Below, in pieces: positions 1 to 11,895 of a stretch of DNA of 64,000 bases. The notes under the pieces are model-generated. The model had not been told where the DNA came from. It searched no databases and saw nothing but the letters and a program-made list of their open reading frames with translations. A program made the position numbers and the translations under genes. How positions within the stretch are numbered: the stretch's first letter is position 1; each line of letters begins with the position of its first letter. Origin of the DNA: Carnegiea gigantea (taxonomy: Eukaryota > Streptophyta > Magnoliopsida > Caryophyllales > Cactaceae); contig JAKOGI010000008.1 in assembly GCA_029747015.1 (NCBI GenBank), positions 1,028,501 through 1,092,500 of the forward strand, given 5' to 3'.

Positions 1-111
1 GGGCGACGATACGGATGCCTTAGAGGAAGAACTTGGCGTCACAAACAGGGCAATGACGATGAGCAGTTTAGTTACTGAAGTTAGTCCAAGGGTCATAGCA
101 TGCAGCTCCAT
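1..111 (-). CDS. 5-prime end of a secreted-protein gene, cut by window edge
   Basis: Reading leftwards from the ATG at 111-109 there is an open frame of 37 residues to the window edge. It begins MELHAMTLGLTSV, continues with a hydrophobic stretch (KLLIVIALFV) and then a Ser-rich segment. This is a textbook secretory signal peptide followed by a likely cleavage region. A TATA-like element lies about 70 bp upstream at 179-186. The rest of the gene lies outside the window. The next gene to the right is a secreted GDSL esterase in divergent orientation, so a second GDSL esterase is possible, but no GDS motif is reached and this is only a guess. Confidence 0.4.
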   Translation of the reverse strand, partial: MELHAMTLGLTSVTKLLIVIALFVTPSSSSKASVSSP

Positions 112-178
112 GGTGAAAGTAAATTGGGTGTTGAATGGTGAAGAATTAACCAACTGCGTGAAGCAAGCTATCTATATG

Positions 179-186
179 TATATATA
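179..186 (-). promoter_or_regulatory. TATA box of the left-edge gene
   Basis: The symmetrical string GTATATATAC spans 178-187, about 70 bp upstream of the reverse-strand ATG at 111. Spacing suits a plant TATA box with a short 5-prime UTR. Only sequence and spacing support it. Confidence 0.35.
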
Positions 187-1212
187 CTTGACTAACTTGA
201 GGCGATTATTGCTTGAAAGTTTTGAATAGCAATGATCTAGCTAGTCACGTGAACTAGCTAGATTGAGATGAGTAGAACTCCATTTCTGTGAGTCTATGAC
301 TAATGTTATCTGTTCGGACCAAGGCTTACTAATTGCTATGTACATCGGTAATCCTAATTAATTATCTGGGATCTTGTGTAGTACAATGTGATATTGTACA
401 ACACAAGTACTCTACAACTAGCCGTTGCATAAGATATTGTACAATACAAGTACTCTATAACTAGCCGTTGCAAAAGAAATAACGACAAATAAAGTTTATA
501 AACAATGACTAAGTTGACTTTAGCGCAAAATGTGGGTCGGATCCTAGTTAAAATTCTCCATTTGCCACTTTGATTTTGCCAATTATAATTTATAATCAAT
601 TCTATTCTATACTTTGTTGCTACTCCCTCTGTTTCAAAAATATTATTGGTTTGATAAATTTTAACTGTTAATTTTTTATTATAATGATTCGCAATACAAA
701 CTACTAGCATTAATTAGAAAGTTGTCTTAGAGCATCTTCTTATTGGAAAATAAATATATAATTCTTATTAAAATGAGACAATAAAATTAATAATCAAAGT
801 TAGTCAAATAAGATATTTTTTGGAAGGGAGGCAGTATTTAAAAAAGGTATTCCTTTTGTTTAATAAAAAGAGGCTATTTCTTTTATTTCCTTTTGCTTTT
901 TAAATACCGCTTTTCTTTAAAAATTATAATTAACATTATTTGTTATCAAATTATGGCCAAATTTTCTTAAATAACTAAAAAGAAAACCTTGTCTTAAATT
1001 TTAAATACCACTAGCTTGATGTTGACCTAAGCAATAATAGATATCCAATTAGCTGCATGGCTGCATTTAGATCGATCAATAATGCATCCAACGTGAAACA
1101 AAATACAATCAATTTAACTTGAGAATGATGAAAAGTTAAAACGATACGTCAAATGAAATGATTTACACTATAATAAATAGATTGGGCCAACCAAGGCTCC
1201 CCCAACGCTACA
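187..1212. other. Divergent intergenic region
   Basis: AT-rich spacer between two divergently transcribed genes. Besides the 43-bp duplication it has A/T-rich runs at 640-1000. No coding stretch is recognisable; the reading frames present are short and low in complexity. A TATAATAAAT string at 1169-1178 is the best TATA candidate for the GDSL gene, about 40 bp before its ATG. Confidence 0.5.
390..475. repeat. 43-bp direct tandem duplication
   Basis: Two near-identical adjacent units with a 43-bp period (starting 390 and 433) share GATATTGTACAA and CTAGCCGTTGCA with few mismatches. They lie in the divergent spacer between the left-edge gene and the GDSL gene. Confidence 0.75.
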
Positions 1213-3932
1213 ATGGAGTCTCCCATCACATTCGGCCTAATAATTACTCTTTTACTTCTACTAGGATCCAACTCAGCCCAGTCACGATCGTTAATCAACG
1301 ACTGCGATTTTCCGGCGATATTCAACTTCGGCGATTCAAACTCCGACACCGGCGGCTTAGCGGCCGCGTTCAAGCCGGTTCCTCATCCCTACGGCGAGAC
1401 CTTCTTTGGCGCTCCTGCCGGCCGGAACTCCGACGGTCGTCTTATCATTGATTTCTTAGGTAACTGATTATCTCCCAATATTCTCAACATTATATTAATC
1501 AGATACCTCACTCAAATTTTCATTGATTTTTGGCCACGATTTTCAGCGGAGAGCTTGGGATTGCCGTATTTGAGTGCGTATTTGGATTCAGTGGGAACAA
1601 ATTTCAGCCATGGAGCTAATTTCGCAACGGCAGGGTCGACAGTTAGACCTCCCAATTTCACCATTTCTCAGTTTGGAGTCAGCCCTGTCTCGTTAGATGT
1701 GCAGTTCGTTCAATTCTCCGAGTTCCTCACAAGGTCTCAAATTGTGCGCAAACGAGGTAAATTAATTCCGTGGATTTGGTTGTAAATTTCACGTAATGAA
1801 TCTCTTGGCATCCTTAGGGAATGGGGATTTACTAGTTTGGTTTGTTGCTTGGAAGCGGTTGTGGTTCAAATGGAGCATGGGTTATATATTTTTTGTTGCT
1901 TCGAAATTGGAGCCACATGATAGGTCGGTTTGGGTCGATGTATTTAATAAACGAGTTAATTTCGTATCAGCTTTGAAAGTAGTTTCGATTTACTCAAAAT
2001 TGAAAACTAACATGTTTTCAAACTAGATGGTTAAATTGTGTCGACTTTGAGTCAAAATTGGTACGGTTTGTATCGGGTTCGTGTTTCTGTCAGTAAATTC
2101 AAGTCATGTTCGGATCGGGTTATCGTATCAGGTCAGACTTTTTTCCCTCTATTCGAAATGGTTGTGGTTCAAATGTAACATATCGATGGGTTGTATATTT
2201 TCATCTCAAACATACCATGTAAGTTTGTTTTACTCTTACAATTTAGAAAATACGGATCAAGTAACCAATCAATGAACTTGTTACAATTTATTAGTCCTTT
2301 CCCATTTGAAAACTTTTTAAATAATTGATTTGATTTGATTTATTTCAGAATAATGTAAATTAGTTAAATCAAGTTTTATACATTCTTGTAAAAAATGCTC
2401 AATAGTGATTGAGTTTGATTTAATTGGGAACCAATATTGAAGCTAAACCTCCTGTTTAGGCTTTCCCATCAACTAAATTTTTCCCCCCCCTTGTTTTCTA
2501 GAAATTATGTCAACCATTATTCTTACATGTCACTTTTAAATGGTTTAGGAGGGATCTTTGAGGGGCTCCTACCCAAGGAAGATTACTTCTCTAGAGCCCT
2601 GTACACCTTTGATATTGGCCAAAATGACCTCGCTTATGGTTACAAGCTCAACCTGTCCACCGACCAGGTCAAGACCTATGTCCCTGACGTTCTTGACCAG
2701 TTTTCCAAAGTTGTAAGGGTAAGATGGTCATTTCTGTCTTCCAATAATATTGTAAATTTGTATTATTACCGGGTTTTTTTTTGTGGGGGGTGTTTTGCCA
2801 ATCAATTATGGATGTATATAATAGTCATATACGTATTTGCTGGCTGTGCTTTGGGCTGCAGGGTGTATATGCAAAAGGAGGAAGGTCATTCTGGATCCAC
2901 AACACCGGCCCATTGGGCTGCCTTTCCTACACGCTGGTACTCTTTCCTGTGGCTGAGGCCCAATTAGATAAGTATGGATGCTCTATCGCACACAATGAGG
3001 CGGCCCAATACTATAACGCTAAGCTAAAGGAGGTTGTGGCCCAGCTCAGAAAAGATCTGCCTTCGGCTTCAATTACCTACGTTGATGTCTACTCTTTCAA
3101 GTGTACCCTCTTCACCCAAGCCGAAAAACTTGGTAAGCACTAAGATCACTAGTACGTCATTATTACAACTGTATAGGATGGTCCCGATAGGGAGGTAGCT
3201 ATCCGGTTTAGAAGCGGAAATTGGCTTGAGGCAAACTAGCCTAACCTAGCTAGTTAAGGGGCTAGCTAGGTTGTCTAAAAATTCATCCCTAATGATACAA
3301 CAATAGCAACAACCACCTCTCAGTGTGAGTCCTATTTTTATTGGGTCTGGAAAGATTCAGATATAGACAACTTAGCATCTATAGACATCTCTGTTAATAG
3401 AGAGGCTGATGTTAAGAGACCTACAAATAAGATTTTGTGAAAATGATTTAAGGTTTATCCCTAATGATCATTTGTTCAATTCCTCCTCCCCGATTTTTCG
3501 ATTATTTTCCTAAATTAGGCCAAATCAAACTTACTAACCACTGATATATGTATCTTTTATAGTTTGAATTCGAAATCTCTTAATTGAAAGGTGATTTATT
3601 TGGGGAGGTCATACAACGTACGGCTAGTTTGTCAATATGATTGATTTGGACAAATTGCAGGGTTTGAGAAGCCATTGGTGGCGTGCTGTGGGCATGGAGG
3701 GAAATACAACTTCAACAACACAGAGAGATGTGGAAGCACAAAGTTGGTGGATGGAAAAGAGATGATCATTGCAAAGTCATGCCAAAACCCCTCCGTACGA
3801 GTGCTTTGGGATGGGATTCATTATACTGAGGCAGCTAACAAGTGGGTATTTGGTCAAATTCTCGATAATAATTCATTTTCGGACCCACCCATTCCTTTGA
3901 AAATGGCTTGTCAGAGGGCCACTTCTAACTAG
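1213..3932 (+). CDS. GDSL esterase/lipase, ENOD8/alpha-fucosidase-like (5 exons)
   Basis: Secreted SGNH-family serine hydrolase predicted to act on ester or acyl substrates in the apoplast; the real substrate is unknown. Exons: 1213-1459, 1547-1756, 2549-2718, 2862-3132, 3661-3932. All borders are GT-AG and phases close to 390 codons (389 aa), normal for the family. The N-terminus has a hydrophobic signal peptide (residues 5-23). Block I is FNFGDSNSDTGG with catalytic Ser42. Block II is GANFATAG, block III GQND, and block V WDGIHYTEA supplies Asp350 and His353. The start is the first ATG, directly before the signal peptide. The five-exon layout and sequence match the plant ENOD8/fucosidase-like GDSL group. 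No lesion seen, so probably functional. Confidence 0.93.
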
Positions 3933-5198
3933 AAAAAAAAAAAGAAAAAAAATTCCTTCCCAATTAATCCCATGCAATGCATGCATGAATAATGATGCAT
4001 CAGCCATCCATCTTTAAAAATCTTTCTCCTTTATTTCACATTATTACCTTACCCTATTTTACAATTTACACTACCCTACACCTTTTTCATTGTTTGATTT
4101 GCTTCCATTTGGAAACCTTTTTGAAAGTCTGCTTCAAAAGCTCTGCCTTTTGCTTGTGGATGTGGTAATAATGGGATCTCGTGTTCCATTGACCAGATTT
4201 GACCACTTTTTTGGTCCTGTAAATTATGCTCCCTTTATTTACATATAATGATGATGTAACTTTGTCCTTCTGGTTTCACATTTATGTTGTGGGCCTTCAG
4301 TTTCTTGACATTAGTGTTTTTTGTTCATTGTTGTTTGATCTGCTTTCTTTGCACAACATTGTATTTGTGGGATATGAATTAATAAGTCCGGATTCGATTT
4401 GAAATTACAAATGTGTATCTGATTTTCTAATTTTCAATTGTTATTATAGAAGAGCAATTAACGTAATTTGCTTTGATATAATGTCCAGATATAAATTGAT
4501 ATTTTTGTTTTATAGATGTTATATTAACCATCTAGAATGTCACACAGAGATTAAAGAGGTGATTTTTACACCCACATCTTTTCTGGGAAAAGCAGGCATT
4601 TTGAATTGTCCTGAGGACTTATGAATGGTGTTTGATCCACCATTTTTCTTAGTATAGCTTAAACTCTCAAATATCTTGCTATAGACAATTAGACAACAGT
4701 AGAATTTGAATCTTGTGACCTCAATTTTACAGTTCTTCTCCAATGTTATGTAGAGCTTTAACTTCATAACTTTTCCTTTATCCTTTAACATTTTCATTTC
4801 TTGTGCAAAGAATATAATGAAACTCATGTCTAACTAGACTTAAAGACCACTAATTACAAAGAAACTACAAGCAAAAAGAAAGAAGGGGCGAGGCATTTTG
4901 GATTTTTGCACAGATAATGTTTCAAATGTTACACAATTATCAAGAAACCAAGTACTTGTTCATATGCCCCATCTTCCCCTGCCCCTCGCATTTATTCAGT
5001 CCCATATTACTCCCAGCTGTAACGACTAAAAGAGTAAGCCACTTAGGTGGGTGTGGGCAACCTCTAGGCTCTAATCCCATGTGACATGACCTACCCCTGT
5101 TCCTCAGCTCCTGATCTTCTCTACAGCTAGCTTCTAACATCTTTCATCATGATGATGATGATGTGATGACCATGGATATGATCAAAGTACCATGCAAG
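3933..5198. other. Intergenic spacer, convergent genes
   Basis: 3-prime flanks of the GDSL gene and of the reverse-strand DUF868 gene. The first 20 bases are A-rich. A GATGATGATG-type microsatellite lies at about 5145-5165. I see no gene, RNA or clear transposon. Confidence 0.5.
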
Positions 5199-6158
5199 TT
5201 ATTCAATTTTCCAAGCATAAAGAAACAAGCTGAACTCTGGTGATCCTGCATCCTCTCCATATTCCCCTGTAGGGTTATCTGCATGGGATGATGAGGATGA
5301 TGATGAGGAAGCTGGCAATGATAATGATGGTAATGATGATGGTTTGAACAAGAACATAGCATGCCTGGGACCGGACCCGAAAAGCCAGTCATGAACATCC
5401 CAATACACATCTAATTTAGTCTCTTTAACATCGATCGATTCGTTTCCCCTGAATTTCCACTGAAGATGCTTCACCTGAGTGGCTAACTCCCCATCTATTT
5501 TAATATCCATCTCAGGACTTGACCCTTCAGGAACATGATGGTTACTGACGTTATTATTGCACTCAACTGAGATTTCATGACATTTGCCTCTTTCATGGAA
5601 CTTAACCTTTGTGGAGAACCTCTTCTTACCAAAAACATGCTCTTTCCTTGAAACTAGGACTGGATCGACGAGAGCTGGCCTGCATCCAGTCCTTCTGAAT
5701 GCCTCCTTCTTCATGTCACCAACCACCAGAACCACCTCGTTTTCAGAGACAATGGCAACGTAGTAATCTGACTGAGGCTCGACCTCACCATTGAACTTGG
5801 CTGCCTTGAGATCCCAAACTACACCAATGACTTTTCCATCCACCACGAATTGCTTTGATCCATACTTCCTCCAAAAGTACCAGGGCTTGAGCTCAACCTT
5901 GCAGTGGTGGTGGTCATGGCCTTGAGGGCCGCTCACAGAGACTGATAGGCCATGGAGCAAGAGATTCTTGCACCAAGTGATGGTGACTAATCGGGATTGG
6001 CTGGCAATCTTGGTTCGATAGATGGACATGATGAGGCTTTGGGGTGACCCTGTCCCTGAGGATGATCGCGTGAGGGGGACAGGTGTAGGGTGATCGAGCT
6101 TCTCACCAGATGAGAAGCAAGCTGGGATGCCAATAGGCTCATTCATCGTTTCGGTCAT
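5199..6158 (-). CDS. DUF868 family protein (319 aa, single coding exon)
   Basis: Plant-specific DUF868 protein of unknown biochemical role. The frame is uninterrupted from ATG at 6158 to the stop at 5199. It shows the family landmarks in order: an early SIYRTKIASQSRLVTITWCK block, a GLSVSV strand, KPWYFWRKYGSKQF, VVWDLKAAKF, an acidic-basic MKKEAFRRTG stretch, KLDVYWDVHDWLF, and the C-terminal FSLFLYAWKIE. A Ser-rich low-complexity run precedes the C-terminus. Family members are usually 300-340 aa and intronless in the coding part, as here. Upstream, a CTG|GTAAG donor near 6271 (reverse strand) suggests a 5-prime-UTR intron, and a (GA)n tract lies in the leader/promoter. No signal peptide or TM segment. 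Confidence 0.9.
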   Translation of the reverse strand: MTETMNEPIGIPACFSSGEKLDHPTPVPLTRSSSGTGSPQSLIMSIYRTKIASQSRLVTITWCKNLLLHGLSVSVSGPQGHDHHHCKVELKPWYFWRKYGSKQFVVDGKVIGVVWDLKAAKFNGEVEPQSDYYVAIVSENEVVLVVGDMKKEAFRRTGCRPALVDPVLVSRKEHVFGKKRFSTKVKFHERGKCHEISVECNNNVSNHHVPEGSSPEMDIKIDGELATQVKHLQWKFRGNESIDVKETKLDVYWDVHDWLFGSGPRHAMFLFKPSSLPSLSLPASSSSSSSSHADNPTGEYGEDAGSPEFSLFLYAWKIE

Positions 6159-6378
6159 ACAAAAGCAAAGTTACAAGCACCAAGTGATCATTTGAGTATA
6201 GCAGAGAGAAAGCTACTAATTACAAGAGATACAGACAGGGGGAGGAAGGGGTAAGTAGGGCTTAGCAATCTTACCAGCAAAATGCCATCTTGGATGCTGC
6301 CAATGGGAGATCCTGGCCTCATTGCGGGCATGAACAGAAATCTGCCCAATTTCCCAACTGGCAGATATATAATATAAG

Positions 6379-6400
6379 AAGAGAGAGAGAGAGAGAGAGA
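6379..6400. repeat. (GA)n microsatellite upstream of DUF868
   Basis: About ten GA units. On the gene strand this is a CT-rich tract, a common feature of plant leaders and core promoters. Confidence 0.8.
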
Positions 6401-6889
6401 TAGCCTAGTTACGAATACTAATAATACATCTCTCTTTGTGATTCCAACAAACCTTCCCTTTTCTCATTGTTCAAAATGGGCTTCATGATTTCATCACCCT
6501 TTTAGCTTTTTTAATCCCTTTTCATGCACTACAGAGAGGAAACAAGCCCCTTTTCATTGGGATGTAAAGTTTGCAATTCCCATGTACAATCTCAAAAAAT
6601 AAAGCGGAGAAAAAGAGAGAGAAGGGGTGGGGGAAGAGAGCTTTCAAGCAAGAGAACATGTGCTGCTGGGGGGCAGGACTCCGGAGACCAAGGTCTAATA
6701 ATTCAATATGGGTATGTTTTGGATTTTTCATTTTCTATATTCATCAAAGGGTTCCCCTTCTGCATCTAAGTGAGGAAGTTCTCTCTAACTCTCAAGCTCA
6801 CCCAACAGTATTATTGGATCAAGGGGACATGCAAGTCGGTCATGATCGATCTAGCTGCGTGCCTATGACTTTATTGAGATCGTCTAATG

Positions 6890-7709
6890 TGTTGGGGAAA
6901 GGGATTCATATCAACTTTGTGGTACCGGATATACCAACGAGTCGTGAACGACATCACTTTCCGTAAGACTTATTTGCTGTATACCACAAATAGTCTTCGG
7001 GATATAACGCTAATAGACAAGTGTACATGTTCATGTTTTCTCGAGTTTGAACCATGGGAAAGTGATTCATAAGAATGTGTTTTTGCACACCTTATTCCCA
7101 TCTTATTATCATATCCTATATTTCTCTCTCCTTATCCATGACTTTTATAACATGCCAAAAGGCACCATGCCAAAAGGCACCACAAAGGATAGGATAGGCC
7201 AAAAGGCACCATGCCAAAAGGCACCATAAAGGATAGGATAGGATAAGGAGGGTTAAACTTGAAGAGGTACCTTGCTTATTCACCTTTTCACGAAATGGAT
7301 TGGATAAGGCGGGTAAACTTGAAGAGGCACCATGCTTATCCACCTTTCGGATAAGCACTAGAAAATCTGCCACTTTTATTTTATTCTTGAAAAATTCCAA
7401 TATAATGTGGCATAATCGCGCACTCTTATATAGCCTTCACATTCATGTCAAGCGAATTCATTCTTGGAAGTTGTGAAGAAGCTTCAATCCAGATCTCCAC
7501 GTACGTAATTTGTCTGCTTATGTACCACTGCTAGACCAAGGCTATAGGTCTTTTAGAAGAAACCCGTCGACAACCCAAGTTAGAGATAAGGTCGGATACA
7601 TCTCGAGTTCCCTCAAACCAGCGCGCCAGACCAATACTGGGTTGCCATTCTGGTTGTGACTTAGCAGCCCTTGTCAATTAGGCAAACTAACATAAGCTAT
7701 TGGCCAACA
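6890..7709. mobile_element. Possible solo LTR (weak)
   Basis: The 820-bp segment starts TGTTGGGG and ends CCAACA, the usual TGTTGG...CCAACA type of LTR termini, and contains a TATATAG-type core near 7430. CTAAT occurs on both sides (6884-6888 and 7710-7714), but one extra G separates it from the left end. No second LTR or coding region accompanies it. Confidence 0.3.
7151..7245. repeat. Short tandem repeats of CCAAAAGGCACCATG type
   Basis: Four copies of a 15-bp unit (CCAAAAGGCACCATG and variants) in two pairs, interleaved with AAAGGATAGGATAGG units. Reverse-strand frames over it are repetitive (WCLLAWCLLAYP) and not a real gene. Confidence 0.8.
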
Positions 7710-7714
7710 CTAAT

Positions 7715-9011
7715 TAGAAAAAAATGAGGGACCACTTAATGTGAAGCAATAGTAGATTCCATTGCACAACACTAATTAGAAAAATGAAGAAGCACAGCAT
7801 CACCGGAGTCATACATATAACATCAGTGATTCATTGTATAAGTAGTGAGTGGAGGCTTTTCATGTATGTATTGGGGAAAAGTTTTAAAGCAATCAATTCT
7901 TTGCCCTCTTGCATATGCCTTTGGTTATCACTTGAAAATCAGTTATTCTATCATCAATTAGTGGAAAGCTACAATAACATCTGCTTACTTTGTGTAATAC
8001 TGTGAAATTACAAACTCTGGCATCCATGCTTTAAATAAATTTAATTGTTATAAGAAATTTAAAATATGGGTTTGATAATGTTCAATTAAAGGTCTCGCAA
8101 ATAAAATAACCAAAGACAATATTTGAAATCCGTGAAATTTTTTTGTTTTGAAATTTCTGTCAAACCCTTTGTACAAGCAAATGCACAATTCGTCATAGAT
8201 AAGGGGAAAAACAAGCAATAACTTGAATTAAAAATTTTGAAAGAAAAAATCATCGTACTACTACTACATTTGAATCACTGATGATTGTGTACGTCGACAG
8301 AAATTTCTGAAAGTAAACAATGATTATTACATGAATGAATGAACAGGAAAATGCATATGTTTGACTATCCCTACCTTTTTTAATAGAAAGAACTGTGATT
8401 GCCACTATCCGCTACTACGGCCGTGTTCGATAATAGCGTTTTGAATAGCGTTTGGTGTATTGATCAAATTAATAGACTAATTAGTTAATTTTTAGTGTTT
8501 GGTAAACTAGTATTTTGACTATCATTTTAAGTAGCGTTTAGCGTTTTAAGCATCGTTTTTGAAAAACTAATAGTATTAACTTTTGATATTTAAAAGTAAC
8601 GTTTCATATTTTTAGCCAAAAAATATCCTTTAGAAATTTTATCTTTGAAAATTATCTATATTCTTTTATGTCAATTTACATTAATCAGCTAACCTAACAG
8701 CAAAATTTACCGAACACATTAGTTTAAACCGCTTATCTAAATAACTATCAACTAACAGTTAAATTAGAAATATTATACGCTACCTGAATTACTATCCGTT
8801 ACTTGAATTATTATTTACTACATATCTAAATAGCTAATTTTATTGAACAATTAACCTGCGTCAACTGGCTGTACAACTGAATAACGCACTGAGTTACACA
8901 AAACCCTTAATCCCGCGTTGACTCAACTCGTTCAAGAATCACTACCCACGTACGCACTAATGACTAAACCGGTGTCTAACGAACACCGATGATCAAGGAC
9001 AGGAAGTAGAA
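7715..9011. other. Intergenic, AT-rich
   Basis: No gene recognised. A short flank duplication (ACAACACTAATTAGAAAAA at about 7705 and 7767) follows the possible solo LTR. The stretch 8417-8880 has GTGTTCGATAATAGCG and repeated TAGCGTTT words that look like a decayed DNA-transposon remnant, but termini are not definable. Confidence 0.4.
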
Positions 9012-9394
9012 CTAGCAAAGGAGCGTGCCGTGAAGAAGAGGCCCTGACTCTGACTCGGTGGCGACACGGAAGCGACTCGGCGGCAGATTGGCGGAGCGAC
9101 TCACCACTCGGAGTGCTTCCTCGAACTCGGACTCGTCGCAGGGAATGAGAATCGGTCCATCGTTACCATCGAAGCCGTACTTCTTTTCGGCGTCCTTCAG
9201 AAGCTTCGCGAAGACGGGATGGTTGAGGTGAGTCACCGGCAGTGCCACTCACACCCGACGTACACCGCCGCATGCCCCGCCGGAACTCCTCGGCATGGCG
9301 GCAAAAGCTTCAATTTCCAGCGCTTTAGGGTTCGGGTCACCGCTTCAATGTGAATGTGCCGCATTCCACTGATCTTCTTCGAATTCCCCATCAT
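9012..9394 (-). pseudogene. SAUR-family auxin-responsive gene, frameshifted
   Basis: Two overlapping frames together spell a small auxin-up RNA protein. From the ATG pair at 9394/9391 the first frame reads MGNSKKISGMRHIHIEAV..., then VPAGHAAVYVGCE, the start of the SAUR core, and hits TGA soon after. The second frame continues the core as VALPVTHLNHPVF, KKYGFDG, ILIPCDESEFEEALR. A few residues between VYVG and LPV are missing, so a small deletion of a non-multiple of three near 9249 explains the shift. SAUR genes are intronless, so splicing is an unlikely repair. A sequencing or assembly error is the main alternative to a true pseudogene. A TTTATATAAA element lies 140 bp upstream. Confidence 0.75.
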
Positions 9395-9529
9395 CTGATC
9401 AAAATTCCACCGATGAGAGAGAAAGTTATTAAAGATGACTGTTGTCTGTCTGGAGAGAGTTTCACGACGGCTGTGTCAATTTATGAAGATGAAGATGAAG
9501 ATTAAGATATTTTTTTTGGAAGGAGGGGG

Positions 9530-9539
9530 TTTATATAAA
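9530..9539 (-). promoter_or_regulatory. TATA box of the SAUR locus
   Basis: TTTATATAAA about 140 bp upstream of the SAUR ATG on the reverse strand, a plausible core promoter position. Confidence 0.4.
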
Positions 9540-10000
9540 GATTAATATATGGGGATGAATTAGGGAACTTGGGGAATAATTTTTTCAGATTGGAGAATCT
9601 TGACCGTCTATCTAGAGTTTGGGAATCTTAAGATTATCTCAGCTGCAATTAAGAGACGGATTACTGGATTAGGGGAACTAATCTGAGGCCTGGCTCCTGA
9701 GGATTGAATCGATTGATGACAATTTGACAAATACTACATCATGAGGAAGCCTGGGCGGTAATTATCACGGCAGATTAATCACCGCCGTCGGATCTAATAC
9801 TCTCGATTTTGGCCGTCTATTTACACCTTGAGTGGCGGGATGGCCGCAGCAAATACTGCTTCATGCCCAGCTCATATTTTGCAGCCCAATTCATAATTGA
9901 TTTTTCAGCCCAAAAACACGAAGCGAGGGGGGGAAAAAACCTGTGTTTCTTATCTAATTTAATTTATCAGTCTTAGTACTGGGGCGGGGGCATATATTAA

Positions 10001-10162
10001 GCCTTTTTTTTATGAGTCAATTTTAAAATATCAATCTCAACTCATTTCAACTCACTTTTACTATTTTAATCAATTTTAATTTATCATCTAAAAAAATTCA
10101 ACTCACTTCAACCTACTTTATCATTTTACCCACCTCAATTTACCCACGAAAAGAACAAACCC
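10001..10162. mobile_element. Small MITE candidate
   Basis: Ends read GCCTTTTTTTTATGAG on the left and, inverted, GGGTTTGTTCTTTTCG on the right, each beside TTAA. The interior is built of AACTCATTTCAACTCAC-like words. Size and termini suit a MITE, but the inverted repeat has several mismatches. Confidence 0.35.
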
Positions 10163-10535
10163 TTAATACTACACACCAGACTTGTATGCCAATGTTAACA
10201 TTAAAAACTTTAACTTTGATTTGCTCAATGTAAGGTGTTCAACACTTTTTCCCCCCTACCAACAAAAGTAGCTCAATTTACTTTTGTATATTATATTAAA
10301 GAGAACTCCATAAGCAATGGAAATATGTAGAATAAATGATAAAATACTTGAACTAACCTATGTTGATTGATTTTTTTTTAGTTTTTTAATTTTTTGCACA
10401 ATTCTTTTGCGATAAACGTTTGCAATAAGTTAGATGGGCAATGTTACTTAAGATAAACTAGTGATTGTTAACATATTTTATTTTTATTGTTCAATATTTA
10501 TATTTAGTTTGTCATTTGCACTCAGCCATTATTTA

Positions 10536-11572
10536 GGTACTGTTTGTTTGGAATAACAATGGTTTTCTCAAAAAATTATTTTCTGTGAAAAATATTTTCC
10601 CAAGAAAATTGATTTTTATATCATATTTTTCGTTGTTTGGTACAAAATAAATTATTTCCCATGAAAAAGAAAAAATATCAATCAAATTGTTTAAATGGCA
10701 AAAAATATTGACTAAATGATAATAGTTGAAATAAATGTTGGCCAAATGAAGGAACTTTGAGCTTAAAATTCATATTCGAGTTTTTTTAAATGCTTTATAT
10801 TAGATAATTAAGTTTCGATCTAAACCATTGAAATTATTTTAATGACGAAAAACATCAACTGACTTATTTAAGTGGCAAAAAATATTGATTGAATTGTCGT
10901 AGCGGAGAAAAATGTTGACCAAATGAAGGAATGTGGTACTCAAAATTTGAGTTTGAGCCCATTTTAATTTTTCATATCCGATAATCAAATTTGGATCTAA
11001 ACTATTGAAATTGTTCTAATGGTAAAAAATGTTAGCTGCACTATGTAAGGGGCGAAAATTATCAATTGAATTGTCATTGTGGACAAAAATGTTAGCCAAA
11101 TGAAAGAATATCAAATTTAAAATTTGAATTTGAGGCTATTTTAATATTTGATATCCGATGATCAAATTTTGATCCAAGTTGTTGAAATTGTTTTAGTAGT
11201 GAATCGATTAAATTGTTTTAGTAATAAAAAATGTCGATTACATTGTCGTGGTGTAGATAAATGTCGATCAACTGGAAGAAATTTCAGTTGAGAATTTAGA
11301 TTTGAGTTTATTTTAATTTTTTTCCATCGGATAATCAAATTTCGATCCAAACTATTAAAATTGAATTTTGCATCTAAATTTCAGCCCATCATATCATCAA
11401 AGAGTTAAAGAAATAAAATTAACTTCTTATCTTCTCAAAAAGAAAATCATTTTCCTCTATTGGGGAGAAGGAAAATGATTTTCTTTAGAAAGTAGTTTTC
11501 TATCATTTATTGTGCCAGAAAATTAGAAAACTATTTTCCAGCAAAGTCATTTTCCCTCAACTAAACACTGCC
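10536..11572. mobile_element. PIF/Harbinger-type (Tourist-like) MITE with internal repeats
   Basis: The element starts GGTACTGTTTGTTTGG and ends with the inverted counterpart CTAAACACTGCC, with TTA directly outside both ends (10533-10535 and 11573-11575), the PIF/Harbinger target signature. Both subterminal zones carry AAAATNATTTTC-rich sequence in inverted orientation. The interior holds about four degenerate direct repeats of roughly 180 bp (around 10680, 10860, 11040, 11215) with the shared words AAAAATATTGA, ATGTTGGCCAAATGAA and GATCTAAACNATTGAAATT. No transposase frame, so non-autonomous. It ends about 320 bp before the CSK start codon. Confidence 0.7.
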
Positions 11573-11895
11573 TTAAATGAAGTAGCCTCATTTTAATTTA
11601 ACAATCGTGCAATGTGAGAAAAAATTGCCAACTTATGAACCTTTCTAATTCTAATAAGATACTTATTTTGACGGGTTCTGTAAAAACAAAACCCATATTG
11701 AAAGAAGTTGTTAGTGCTGTTGTTTATATTTGTTCTGATAAATAAATATAAATAAAAATAAAAATAATTAATGTGATTGCCTCCTATAAAATTGAGGTCA
11801 AGCCGACATAACACAAGACGTACATACTCTGGCCTTCTCTCCGATCCGCTGATCCACTGGCCCGGTTTCTGGGTGTGTAGAGAGAGAAGGAAAGA

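Noticed and set aside
7047..7400. Frames with MPKGTMPKGT and WCLLAWCLLAYP
   Set aside because: Products of the 15-bp tandem repeat.
8417..8880. hAT-type MITE starting GGCCGTGTTCGAT
   Set aside because: No matching inverted terminus or target duplication found on the right side.
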